Source: Bacteroides sp.
GTDB taxonomy: Bacteria > Bacteroidota > Bacteroidia > Bacteroidales > Muribaculaceae
DNA: 64,000 nt
Reading direction: 5' to 3'
NCBI GenBank assembly: GCA_014802335.1
Contig: JAAVCL010000016.1
Span: forward strand, 124,001 to 188,000
The notes below the pieces were generated by a model. That model had not been told where the DNA came from. It did no database searches and was given only the letters and a program-made list of their open reading frames with translations. Positions 56,378 to 64,000 of the stretch are shown here, one piece after another (within the stretch, counting starts at the first letter, position 1; each line of letters starts with the position of its first letter). The position numbers and the translations under genes were made by a program.

Positions 56378-57655
56378 TTAATCCAGTAATAAAGATATAG
56401 ACGCGTTGATTGACGGTATACCAAAAGCCTCGGTGACCAGATTATCAGTATCTCTGCGCCTGAAGACGATTTCACAAATATCACGTTTAGACATTACGTA
56501 GGCAGCTTGTGAAGGAGTAAGATTATCCATCGATAATTGCTTTATAAAAAGTTTGCCATCTCTGACATCAAATTTATCAAAAGTATATTCATACTCCCCT
56601 TTCGCGAGAATCGAATATTTTAAATCTCTTCGTACATTGGCTTGAAATTTTAGAATCTCAGGAAGATCTAAAACTTTCACCATTCCATACACTTTAGCAT
56701 GATCTGCCAATGAGTATACGCGCTCGGTCACGGAAATAGTAGGAACTTGTGCAGCATCGGCCATGTAGGAACCATACGAACGAGACCACAATGCTTTTCT
56801 ATCCATTTCTACAGTCGACACATAATGTTTTATAGCCATTTGTTCAAATTTAGTTTTAATCGCACTCATGGCTTTGTATCGGCTGGCAATATCAGAAACA
56901 TACATCTTATGAATATTCACTACAGTTCCATTTTCCGCCACCGTAGTGAAGGCGACCCCTGTAACTTCTCCATTTGAATTATGCACAACGAATACAGTTC
57001 CACTACTAATAATATTCTCTTTTATAATATTGTAGAGGTCTTTTTCACTATGAATTATTTGCAGGCCATCTTGTGAAGACTCCTGCTCCATGATCATCTT
57101 AATTACAGCATTAACTAAATCGTCATTCTCCGGAGAATCAATATTAATTTCTTCAACTTTTAAAGAAGCATAATAACGTCTTTTTATATCAATTGCTTTA
57201 TTTTTATGCTCCTGTAATACTGCCTCGTACTCTATGTCGAAATCATGCACAGATGTATAATTATCAATTATACGATAAAACGCATTTACATATTCCCTGT
57301 CGTGGTAATACTTGCGCAGACCCATATCGGCCGGAATCAGAAAAGTAAAAGCATATCCACCTTCTTTGGCCTTTTGATTAATCTCAGAAAGGAGTTTAGT
57401 CATCAATCCTCTGGACCTATATTTAGGCTTCGTAGCTAAACCACATAGATAAAGACCTGATACTTTATTATCAGAGTTTCCGAAATTATAAGGAACCCCT
57501 AAAAGGCCGGCAACTACTTCTCCATCTATTACTTCATAAGCACAGAGATTCTCGTCAAAGTAATTATCAAAAATCAGCGATATATACTCATCGGAATCAT
57601 GGAATGTATCCTTCCAAAGTTGAGAAAGGCGCTTTTTTAATTCTGTATCTTTCAT
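56378..57655 (-). CDS. Eis-like GNAT family acetyltransferase
   Basis: A 425-residue two-GNAT-domain protein. The N-terminal domain has the acetyl-CoA loop LATKPKYRSRGLMTKLL; the middle carries a second, degenerate GNAT (VFVVHNSNGEVTGVAFTTVAENGTVVNIHKMY), and the end is an SCP-like domain (YEYTFDKFDVRDGKLFIKQLSMDNLTPSQAAYVM). This layout is that of Eis/YhfL-type N-acetyltransferases; the substrate is unknown. Its start overlaps the end of prmA by four bases, so it is translationally coupled. Confidence 0.85.
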   Translation of the reverse strand: MKDTELKKRLSQLWKDTFHDSDEYISLIFDNYFDENLCAYEVIDGEVVAGLLGVPYNFGNSDNKVSGLYLCGLATKPKYRSRGLMTKLLSEINQKAKEGGYAFTFLIPADMGLRKYYHDREYVNAFYRIIDNYTSVHDFDIEYEAVLQEHKNKAIDIKRRYYASLKVEEINIDSPENDDLVNAVIKMIMEQESSQDGLQIIHSEKDLYNIIKENIISSGTVFVVHNSNGEVTGVAFTTVAENGTVVNIHKMYVSDIASRYKAMSAIKTKFEQMAIKHYVSTVEMDRKALWSRSYGSYMADAAQVPTISVTERVYSLADHAKVYGMVKVLDLPEILKFQANVRRDLKYSILAKGEYEYTFDKFDVRDGKLFIKQLSMDNLTPSQAAYVMSKRDICEIVFRRRDTDNLVTEAFGIPSINASISLLLD

Positions 57656-58518
57656 AAAGATTTCTGATTAGTAGATCTCTGTAATCTCAAAGCTGACCAA
57701 CCTGTATCACTAACTTTTCGAGATGTCTCTTCAAAGTTATACTCACGGGCCGCTGATAAAATCAATGGAATGTCCTCTTCGTAAAATCCGCTTAACATCA
57801 TAACCCCATTCTCATTCAGAGCCCGGGCATATTTAGAAATATCCGCGAGTATAATATTCCGATTAATATTAGCAAATAGAATATCGGCCTTTTTCAGGCC
57901 CTCTAAGGCGCTCGCATCCCCATGAATAAGGTTCATATTAACTTTATTCAGAGAGACGTTCTCAAGCGCGTTTTCATAAGCGGGAAGGTCTATCTCGATT
58001 CCTATCACCTCCTTGGCTCCGCGTAATGAAGCGAGAATTCCGAGAATTCCCGTCCCGGTGCCCATGTCAATGATCAACTTATTATGGAGATTTTCATTCA
58101 GAATGTGGCGCACCATGTTGGATGTCGTGTCATGGTGTCCTGTACCGAAAGCCATTTTGGGGTCTATAACAATGTCATATTCCGCCTTAGGAACATCTTT
58201 ATGGAAAGAGGAGTGAATAACGCAAGCATTGTCAATCAGAATAGGTTTAAAGTAATTCTTTTCCCATTCTTCGTTCCAATTTTGCCCCTTTACAAACTCC
58301 TGGGTTATAGCAAACTCTGTTTCTATTTGAAAATCATTTAATACTTCATGAGCTAACTTTTCACCCTCACCGAGCGCAGTATTAATATATGCGAAAAGAC
58401 CGGATTCGTCCGGTTCGAATGATTCGAATCCAACCTCACCAAGATAAGCGGCGGCAAGATCTGTGATGTCTGAATTAACAGGCGAAAAGTTTATTCTGAT
58501 TTTATAATAGTCATTCAT
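57652..58518 (-). CDS. prmA: ribosomal protein L11 methyltransferase
   Basis: Trimethylates ribosomal protein L11 using SAM; 288 residues. The N-terminal substrate-recognition domain (DLAAAYLGEVGFESFEPDESG) precedes the Rossmann core with IIDMGTGTGILGILASLRGAKEVIGIEID and the NPPY-equivalent FANINRNI. The preceding MAFGTGHHDTTSNM is diagnostic for PrmA. Followed by the coupled GNAT gene. Confidence 0.94.
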   Translation of the reverse strand: MNDYYKIRINFSPVNSDITDLAAAYLGEVGFESFEPDESGLFAYINTALGEGEKLAHEVLNDFQIETEFAITQEFVKGQNWNEEWEKNYFKPILIDNACVIHSSFHKDVPKAEYDIVIDPKMAFGTGHHDTTSNMVRHILNENLHNKLIIDMGTGTGILGILASLRGAKEVIGIEIDLPAYENALENVSLNKVNMNLIHGDASALEGLKKADILFANINRNIILADISKYARALNENGVMMLSGFYEEDIPLILSAAREYNFEETSRKVSDTGWSALRLQRSTNQKSL

Positions 58519-58571
58519 TATTCAAATAATGCTTTGGAAAGTTCAATTGAAATATCAAAACAAACTGTCTT

Positions 58572-58898
58572 TTATTTCTTTTTTCTTATAAGGTTATAAC
58601 CTTTTTTTGCTGTTCCAAACAACGATATACCCATCATTACATAGTCAAGAGCATTCAAATTGGAAAAGACTTTTGAAGCAATGGTAGTTGCAAGTTTAAA
58701 TTTTGAAGTTCCAGACGCTTTCTCTTTACGTTTAGGCTTAAAATTATCTACTGATTGCATAAGTTTTGCTTTGCAGAATTCTTTCCGCAGCGCCAACATT
58801 GCCCTGTGATACTTAATCTCTTCCATCGTGTAACCTTTGAAAGAATTTGGTTCGGTATTTGACTCTGTCACGGGAAGGTTCTTGTCTGTTTCTTTCAT
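58572..58898 (-). CDS. hypothetical small protein of the holin-like operon
   Basis: Unrecognised, 108 residues. A polar N-terminus (GYTMEEIKYHRAMLALRKEFCKAKLM) is followed by a Lys-rich basic linker and a moderately hydrophobic end (SNLNALDYVMMGISLFGTAKKGYNLIRKKK) that could be one membrane helix. It starts 12 bp after the holin-like gene on the same strand and is therefore in the same operon. Such a gene regularly follows holin-like and YtxH genes in Bacteroidetes (memory, not checked). Confidence 0.75.
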   Translation of the reverse strand: MKETDKNLPVTESNTEPNSFKGYTMEEIKYHRAMLALRKEFCKAKLMQSVDNFKPKRKEKASGTSKFKLATTIASKVFSNLNALDYVMMGISLFGTAKKGYNLIRKKK

Positions 58899-58910
58899 AT
58901 CGGGAAAAGA

Positions 58911-59261
58911 TTAATGTTTTTTATCAAAAAATACCTTTGTAATGAGACGTGCAATTGGGTTCATCAGCAGAGGCCGGCGAAGCAGGAAGAATACACCTAA
59001 AAGAATACAAATTGCACCTGCTGTTGAAAGATATGCCAGCGCCGGATTCATCATTAATTTAAACACTTCAGCTAAGGATAAGGCAAGCATAATAAGCACT
59101 ACCATTGCAAGAAGTAAAGCTACGAATCCTATTATCAATGAACCCATCAGGAGAGTCATTTTTTCAGCAGCTGTAAGCTTCAGATACTCAACTTCCAGGG
59201 TTAGCCATCTCTTGGACTGGTCTGCAAGACTGCGGATCTCTTCGAGTATATTTGTTTTCAT
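58911..59261 (-). CDS. phage-holin-superfamily (Holin-X/YqjE-like) membrane protein
   Basis: A 116-residue membrane protein with two long hydrophobic helices (LLMGSLIIGFVALLLAMVVLIMLALSL and PALAYLSTAGAICILLGVFFLL) flanked by amphipathic ends. The N-terminal EIRSLADQSKRWLTLEVEYLKLTAAEK matches the YqjE/Holin-X layout. Despite the name, these chromosomal proteins are envelope-stress proteins, not lysis proteins. The likely operon partners YtxH lie 825 bp upstream, separated by a terminator and two repeats. Confidence 0.82.
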   Translation of the reverse strand: MKTNILEEIRSLADQSKRWLTLEVEYLKLTAAEKMTLLMGSLIIGFVALLLAMVVLIMLALSLAEVFKLMMNPALAYLSTAGAICILLGVFFLLRRPLLMNPIARLITKVFFDKKH

Positions 59262-59293
59262 TACATTAAAAAATTATTAACTTCTCTTTTGTA

Positions 59294-59456
59294 AGTATGT
59301 GTTCGAAATTATTTAATGTATTGCCTCATAAATTATGAGGCGAACTTTAGAATCCGGCTTCCGTTGCTATGGAACCTCATACCGCCTTCAGCCAAATCTT
59401 AAAATTCATCCACATTCTTCATAACTCAATACGTTAAATAATTTCGAACACATACT
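59294..59456 (+). repeat. 163-bp MITE-like element, family A copy 3
   Basis: Same orientation and length as copy 2, with few differences. Inverted ends AGTATGTGTTCGAAATTATT and AATAATTTCGAACACATACT are nearly perfect. TA precedes it (59292-59293); TG follows (59457-59458), one base off a TA duplication. It lies 32 bp upstream of the holin-like gene. Confidence 0.88.
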
Positions 59457-59799
59457 TGAGAAGTTGGTTATATATGTTTATAACACTAAAATTACTAAAA
59501 TATTCTTCAACTCACAACTTGAGTATAGCTATATATTCATCAAATAACAGTTATTCTGTCATGAGTGGCGGATTAAACAGATTTTTCTTTTTAGAAGGTT
59601 TTCCGGCTTTTCTCCACTACAAAACTTCAAGAATGATGTTAATTGTGATAATTACATATTTGTAATCCCAGAATTCAGCTGTCACCTTACTGTTCATTCC
59701 ACCACGACAGTTACTTTATTAAGTCATATATGCATTTTATTGCACCTTTGATATTTTTAGTGGTCTCATTTATCTAAATGAAATTGATAAGTAGATCTA

Positions 59800-59980
59800 A
59801 GAACTGAGATTTTTATATTGATGCAATTCTTGAGAACCCTGCATCATTCCTGTCATTCTTGTTGACTTTGAAATTGTTCATCTTTCGTTTGGCACGTAAA
59901 CACCTGCTTCACAATTTCAAATCTATTCAAAAAATCCTCGGAAATAAGTCAGGCTTAATTTTTAAGAGCTTCTTATAGGC
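59800..59980 (+). repeat. degenerate intergenic repeat, family B copy 3
   Basis: Matches the minus strand of 1683-1855 with shared words CTTTGAAATTGTTCATC, TCACAATTTCAAATC, GAAATAAGTCA and TTTTTAAGAGCT (the last with one change). It fills most of the space between MITE copy 3 and the ytxH terminator. Boundaries are approximate. Confidence 0.5.
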
Positions 59981-60019
59981 CCATTATAATGTGATCAATC
60001 TGTTTATAACTACTAAAAA

Positions 60020-60054
60020 ATGGGCTTTCCGACTTTTCAGGCCGGAAAGCCCAT
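60020..60054 (-). terminator. ytxH terminator
   Basis: ATGGGCTTTCCG (60020-60031) pairs perfectly with CGGAAAGCCCAT (60043-60054). On the minus strand the stem is followed by TTTTTT. It ends the two ytxH genes and separates them from the holin-like genes. Confidence 0.88.
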
Positions 60055-60085
60055 ATATCTTAAGGGCAATATGTTTACCCACAAA

Positions 60086-60280
60086 TTATTCTTCTGAAGC
60101 AGCTAATTCAGCAACGAGGGCGTCTACTTCATCATCACTGATCTTAATGCCTTTCTTTTTGAGGATAGAGCATAAACGAGCTCTAACGTCAGCACCTTTT
60201 TCAGGAGTGAAAAGCATTGCAGCTCCACAGCCTACAATTGCTCCGCCTACAAAGGCAGAAATTAATGTTAATGCTCTCAT
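60086..60280 (-). CDS. YtxH-like small membrane protein 1
   Basis: A 64-residue protein with one glycine-rich membrane helix (LISAFVGGAIVGCGAAMLFTP) followed by the YtxH-type EKGADVRARL and a charged helix. YtxH proteins are small stress-associated inner-membrane proteins of unknown mechanism. It is a tandem paralogue of the gene 28 bp upstream, with the same layout (GAxxGxxxxxLxxPEKGxDVR). It carries a Cys in the helix that the other lacks. Confidence 0.85.
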   Translation of the reverse strand: MRALTLISAFVGGAIVGCGAAMLFTPEKGADVRARLCSILKKKGIKISDDEVDALVAELAASEE

Positions 60281-60308
60281 ATTTTTTATTATATTAAATT
60301 AACGGGAA

Positions 60309-60512
60309 TTAAAGCACCTTATCAATCTGATCTTCTATTTCATCAACGAGCTCGTCCATTTTGCTCTTCTTGAGACAAATACCTTTTTCCTTTAGAATTT
60401 TTACAATTTTAGAACGAACATCTTCTCCTTTTTCAGGAGCAAGAAGAAGACCAACAGCAGCACCTGCAACAGCACCACCTATCACTGATAAAATTACATG
60501 TAATGGTTTCAT
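60309..60512 (-). CDS. YtxH-like small membrane protein 2
   Basis: A 67-residue paralogue of the next gene: membrane helix HVILSVIGGAVAGAAVGLLLAP, then EKGEDVRSKIVKILKEKGI and an acidic end (DELVDEIEDQIDKVL). First gene of the pair; the ATG at 60512 is unambiguous. The two arose by tandem duplication. Confidence 0.87.
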   Translation of the reverse strand: MKPLHVILSVIGGAVAGAAVGLLLAPEKGEDVRSKIVKILKEKGICLKKSKMDELVDEIEDQIDKVL

Positions 60513-60626
60513 ATTTATTTATATTTTAAATTATTTCATTTTATTATTGCCTGAAAAACAAAGTTATCAGACGTAATTTTATATATATAACGTCTGAACA
60601 AGCGAAAAAGATTTCAGAATTAAAAA

Positions 60627-60675
60627 TTAATTATTCAAGTTTTGTAAGTTCATCTTACAAAACTTGAATAATTAA
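60627..60675 (-). terminator. terminator of the DUF3332 gene
   Basis: A perfect 22-bp stem (arms 60627-60648 and 60654-60675) with a five-base loop, core TCAAGTTTTGTAAG. It lies 36 bp after the DUF3332 stop on the minus strand. Confidence 0.82.
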
Positions 60676-60710
60676 TAATAAATAATTAATAAAAAAGTCT
60701 TCAATAAAAC

Positions 60711-61259
60711 TTATTTACTGGCCATCAAGGAGCCCGACATTAATGATTGATAGGCCATTACTCCATGTTCTGATAATTCTACAGTTGTGTAATCTCCTGT
60801 CGGAGTTATCATTTTTACATGAGAATCATCTAAGAATGTCATGAAAGGAACACTTTCACCTTCCGAGGTACGGAAGCTCCATGTTTGGCTATCTGTCTGG
60901 AAATCCAATCTTACTTCCTCGCCCGTTGTTTCATGCGTTATAGTATATCCTTTGCCATCGCAAGCAATCAAATAGCGTCCATGCTCTGTATCTACAGCCT
61001 TGACGGATGCAGTAAGAGGGTTGTCTCCGCTCCAAAACTCAATTGAGTTTATGACAACAAGGTCGGCTAAAGCTGTAATTTCATATACAGGGAGCACCCA
61101 AAAAGCAAAAAATACAAGTTCATTCACAAATTTGGATCCTATCGAGCGATTCCATGCAAGCACTTTATTTGTCAGCGCGAAAGAACCGATGCATGATGTA
61201 AACACAAGTGACGAACCGGCTAATAAGATTGCTGATACAGCGAATTTTACTTTCTTCAT
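60711..61259 (-). CDS. DUF3332-family lipoprotein
   Basis: A 182-residue predicted lipoprotein. The ATG at 61259 gives MKKVKFAVSAILLAGSSLVF followed by the lipobox-like FTSC, so the mature chain starts at Cys. The next stretch (IGSFALTNKVLAWNRSIGSKFVNELVFFAFWVLPVYEI) with its hydrophobic helix is typical of DUF3332. The rest is beta-rich with unknown role. The open frame extends 30 codons further upstream, but that part is not protein-like. Single gene. Confidence 0.85.
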   Translation of the reverse strand: MKKVKFAVSAILLAGSSLVFTSCIGSFALTNKVLAWNRSIGSKFVNELVFFAFWVLPVYEITALADLVVINSIEFWSGDNPLTASVKAVDTEHGRYLIACDGKGYTITHETTGEEVRLDFQTDSQTWSFRTSEGESVPFMTFLDDSHVKMITPTGDYTTVELSEHGVMAYQSLMSGSLMASK

Positions 61260-61383
61260 TTTATATATAATTAAAGATTTAATTTTAGTATGATTTAAAA
61301 GAGAAGGATTAGTTTCGTAAAATCTATCATGTTGCGAACCTCCGGTCACGAAATTAGCTATTTTTTTTATATATTCAAACTAA

Positions 61384-62631
61384 TCAAAGCTGTTTTGCCG
61401 GTCCGAAAGAGCTTGAATAACCATCATTATGTCCTATATGGCCCTTTGTCATTTCAACCGCGAGTCTTAGAACATGATTTTTGCCATTACAATTATCAAC
61501 TGCCGACATCAGTCGCCTTGACCTCAACTTTATTTCTCTTTGAGTTTCCATATCTTCAAAAAGCGTGGGAGCCATAGATGAAAAAGATGATATGTCATTG
61601 AGCACAACTCCCGCTCGCTTATAAAAGCAACCAGGTTCAAATATATGATCTAACAATGATATACCCGTAGACACAATAACCCCGGCATCGGATACAGGAA
61701 TGGAAAAACGGGTGGTTGCCGACGGAGAAACATATTCTTTTTCCTTATGAAATCTGTTGGTTGCGAGCCATACACTCATTTCTCCACACTCTCCTCCCAT
61801 TAGTCGCAATCGTCTGGAAACATGGTTTGAATAGATAGCAATACGTGAACGTAAATAGTCATAATCATCCACATCAATAGGGAATGTTCTGCTTTCACTT
61901 ATCGAATCTTGGAGAGTATGGTTCACATGCTCAAGATCAATGCAACTTATTCCATGAAGTTCACACCATGATCTTTCTCCAACAACTCCAAGTTCACCCT
62001 TTACCCATGCGCGATCTTTAATCGCAAAATCATATATCGTGTACACACCCTTCCCATATAACCGTTTTGCAAGTCTTCTTCCGATTCCCCACAGCTCCCC
62101 AATTGGAAGAGTTGTCAATACCTTTTCAATCTCCCTTTTATTATTAAAGACAATAACTCTTTTACCTGCTTTTTTACCATATTCGGTTGCAACTTTTGCC
62201 AAAGTCTTGCTTTCTGCAAAACCTATAGTTACCGGAATTCTTTCTTCCTGCAGACATCTTCGGCATATTTCCTCTCCTATTGTCTGAAGGGCATTATCCG
62301 GAATGCCATCCATATCAAGAAAAGCCTCATCAACTGAATAGTCTATTGTGGATGGTGCGAACTCCCGAAAAATATCGTGAAGGCGTATACTTATAGAACG
62401 ATATAGAAGATGATTACCCGAAAGTGCAATAACATTCCCTTTTTGAATTAAATCTCTAATCTCAAATGCGGGTTGCCCCATTCTTATTCCAAGAGCCTTC
62501 GACTCATTACTCCGAGCCACCACACATCCGTCATTGTTGCTGAGCACAACAACTGCCAATCCTTCTAACTTCGGATTTACCGAGCGTTCGCAACTCACAA
62601 AAAAATTATTACAGTCAACAAGTCCTGTCAT
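61384..62631 (-). CDS. umuC: Y-family DNA polymerase, UmuC-like
   Basis: Translesion DNA polymerase of 415 residues. Catalytic metal sites are visible in GLVDCNNFFVSCE near the N-terminus and YSVDEAFLDMD. VVVLSNNDGCVVARSNESKALGIRMG and the little-finger domain (LRLMGGECGEMSVWLATNRF) are UmuC-like rather than DinB-like. A C-terminal UmuC domain (FKRAGVVLNDI-like sequence) is present. No umuD lies upstream; the neighbour is recQ, 100 bp away. No SOS box was recognised. Confidence 0.92.
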   Translation of the reverse strand: MTGLVDCNNFFVSCERSVNPKLEGLAVVVLSNNDGCVVARSNESKALGIRMGQPAFEIRDLIQKGNVIALSGNHLLYRSISIRLHDIFREFAPSTIDYSVDEAFLDMDGIPDNALQTIGEEICRRCLQEERIPVTIGFAESKTLAKVATEYGKKAGKRVIVFNNKREIEKVLTTLPIGELWGIGRRLAKRLYGKGVYTIYDFAIKDRAWVKGELGVVGERSWCELHGISCIDLEHVNHTLQDSISESRTFPIDVDDYDYLRSRIAIYSNHVSRRLRLMGGECGEMSVWLATNRFHKEKEYVSPSATTRFSIPVSDAGVIVSTGISLLDHIFEPGCFYKRAGVVLNDISSFSSMAPTLFEDMETQREIKLRSRRLMSAVDNCNGKNHVLRLAVEMTKGHIGHNDGYSSSFGPAKQL

Positions 62632-62733
62632 CGCGTTATTTTGATAAATTTGTGCCCCCTGCTTGGGAATTTTTTCCGAGCATAAACACTAAGCGCACAA
62701 TGCAGTTAACGTTACAGATATTAATTTAAGAGA

Positions 62734-64000
62734 TTAATGAGATGTCTTAACCACATCAATATTCCTATATATAATTCCGTCCTTTATAGAAATAAAATTT
62801 TCATTTACCAAAAAATTCATGACTTCGGCTAAAGGTCGGCCCGACAATAATAAATAATGAGACAATATTCTTAAATCCACTCCATTGGGATGATGATTCA
62901 GAAAAGAGAGAACTCTTTCTATATTCGTCTCAGTGTCATTCTTGGAACTTTTATTTTTTTGTCTACAAGTGTCACACTTTCCACATTTTTTTTGGGGAAT
63001 TTCTCCAAAATATTCAAGCATCCTGTTTTCTCGACATATAGAATTATTGAACGCATAGTCAATCATGGCTTCCACACGTTGAGACATAATCTCTTTTCTC
63101 TTTTCATATATATCTTTTCCAATCTGGAGATATTTTGGCTCCTCTCGTGATGTGGGAAGATAAATCAGAGGCATTCGCGAGCGGGGAATATAACTCATGA
63201 CCTTCGACCTCGAAAGTTCAAGTAATGCATCATAAACATCTTTTTCGGTTATTCCTACAATCCGAGCTAATCTACTCTCACTAATATAAACATACTCTGA
63301 AAATAAACCGGTGTATTCCCTTAAAGCCGCGGTCAATACATGCTCTGCGTTGTCACTGATATTATTTAAATGATATAGTTGTTCGCGATGACAAACAATC
63401 ATAATCCTCGACCGATGATCGGCCTCTTCCATAAATGAAATATATCCGGCTTGTTCCAAAAGATGAATTGCGGCACGACACATCCGCTGCTGATAGCCGA
63501 ATGTTTCACAGAACTTTATTAAATCAAATTCTTTTAATGTGTCATATCCTTCCCCAACTGAGACATGAAGGTTATTGCATATCCGTTCATATATCTTCCG
63601 GATAATATCCCGGTCGGGAAAATTTTCAGAAATACGCCGTCTTAAGACACCTTTGTCATTTTTGTTTATTAGCAAGACTGCATAACTTGTTAAACCGTCT
63701 CTACCGGCGCGACCAGCTTCCTGATAATATTCTTCAAGGCCGGGAGGCATATCGTAATGAATTACAACACGCACATCAGGCTTGTCGATGCCCATTCCAA
63801 AAGCATTGGTGGCAACAATAACCCTTATTTCATCTCTTTTCCATCTATTCTGACGTTCTTCCTTTACATCATACGTCAAACCGGCATGATATGATTCAGC
63901 CGTAACACCGGAAGCCCTAAGAAATTCGGCGATATCATTGGTTCGCTTTCTGCTTCTTACATAGACAATAGCTGAACCTTGGGTATGCAACAGAATGTGC
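62734..64000 (-). CDS. recQ: ATP-dependent DNA helicase RecQ, 3' part
   Basis: 3'-5' DNA helicase in recombination and fork repair. The frame is open through the right window edge, so the N-terminal ATPase motifs are outside. Seen here: helicase motif V (RVIVATNAFGMGIDKPDVRVVIHYD), motif VI (EEYYQEAGRAGRDG), the zinc-binding domain (ending KKCGKCDTCRQ), and a winged-helix RecQ-C region. The final part resembles a shortened HRDC-less end. RecQ is about 600 residues in related enzymes; about 422 codons are present. Confidence 0.95.
   Translation of the reverse strand, partial: HILLHTQGSAIVYVRSRKRTNDIAEFLRASGVTAESYHAGLTYDVKEERQNRWKRDEIRVIVATNAFGMGIDKPDVRVVIHYDMPPGLEEYYQEAGRAGRDGLTSYAVLLINKNDKGVLRRRISENFPDRDIIRKIYERICNNLHVSVGEGYDTLKEFDLIKFCETFGYQQRMCRAAIHLLEQAGYISFMEEADHRSRIMIVCHREQLYHLNNISDNAEHVLTAALREYTGLFSEYVYISESRLARIVGITEKDVYDALLELSRSKVMSYIPRSRMPLIYLPTSREEPKYLQIGKDIYEKRKEIMSQRVEAMIDYAFNNSICRENRMLEYFGEIPQKKCGKCDTCRQKNKSSKNDTETNIERVLSFLNHHPNGVDLRILSHYLLLSGRPLAEVMNFLVNENFISIKDGIIYRNIDVVKTSH

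Noticed and set aside
58420..58445. GGTTCGAA-type T-loop words suggesting a tRNA gene.
   Set aside because: They lie inside the prmA coding sequence and no cloverleaf arms surround them. No tRNA was found anywhere in the window.
58911..59261. Prophage lysis gene, suggested by the holin-superfamily name.
   Set aside because: No other phage gene is near; its neighbours are YtxH-type and housekeeping genes, which fits the chromosomal YqjE/Holin-X stress family.
59885..59905. TTTGGCACG inside family B copy 3 as a third sigma-54 site.
   Set aside because: The next TGC lies eight bases on instead of four, and it sits in a repeat with no gene downstream in that direction.

Overview
The window is AT-rich chromosomal DNA from a member of the Bacteroidales. 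A Muribaculaceae-like genus is my guess, and the family cannot be fixed from this sequence alone. The lineage call rests on Bacteroidetes-type promoters (TTTG, about 20 bp, TAnnTTTG) at several starts, weak or absent Shine-Dalgarno sites, Bacteroidetes-style Dxs, ThiC, GyrA and DnaE proteins, OmpP1/FadL-like and TPR secreted proteins ending in AQ-type signal peptides, and a PG_1098-type THUMP-like methyltransferase. Almost everything is core or housekeeping. I see no prophage, no transposase gene, no CRISPR array, no tRNA or rRNA and no defence island.

Layout. 1-6.3 kb: 3' part of dxs, then trkA, trkH and a THUMP-like methyltransferase. 6.4-12.1 kb: a TPR protein behind a sigma-54-like site, then on the minus strand an OmpP1/FadL-like protein and a secreted aromatic-rich protein. 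12.4-16.5 kb: GNAT, tRNA1(Val) methyltransferase and lon. 16.5-19.4 kb: aguA-aguB (agmatine to putrescine) and a two-TM potassium channel. 19.9-31.9 kb: dnaE, trxA, a small HExxH membrane protein, clpC, gyrA and a secreted TPR protein. 32.2-40.3 kb: dnaA reading left, and the thiamine operon thiS - tenI-like - thiE - thiG - thiC - thiH reading right, separated by an AT-rich 725-bp gap. 40.4-45 kb: Fe-type SOD, a secreted protein with a C-terminal sorting-like tail, a DEAD-box helicase and an ECF sigma factor. 45.2-54.3 kb: ABC-F ATPase, M13 peptidase, aroE, comEC-like, HAD phosphatase and rarA. 54.9-64 kb, all minus strand: XRE regulator, GNAT, prmA, a small membrane operon (hypothetical, holin-like, two YtxH proteins), DUF3332 lipoprotein, umuC and the 3' part of recQ.

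The most unusual content is between genes. A 163-bp MITE-like element with long terminal inverted repeats occurs in three full copies (27.8, 43.9 and 59.3 kb), two of them flanked by TA on both sides, plus a decayed copy just upstream of thiC (37.2 kb). A second, more diverged intergenic repeat occurs at 1.7, 37.15 and 59.85 kb, and at two of these places the two families are neighbours. A third palindromic element lies in the thi operon leader. At 59.3-60 kb the repeats sit between ytxH genes and holin-like genes that look like one former operon.

Regulatory structure can also be read directly. There are two near-identical sigma-54-like sites before the TPR gene and clpC. A perfect 35-bp palindrome covers the -33 box of the XRE regulator's own promoter. 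Three copies of an ATGCTTTA-type half-site, spaced about two helical turns, lie before lon. Many gene ends carry perfect long stem-loop terminators, often shared by convergent genes.
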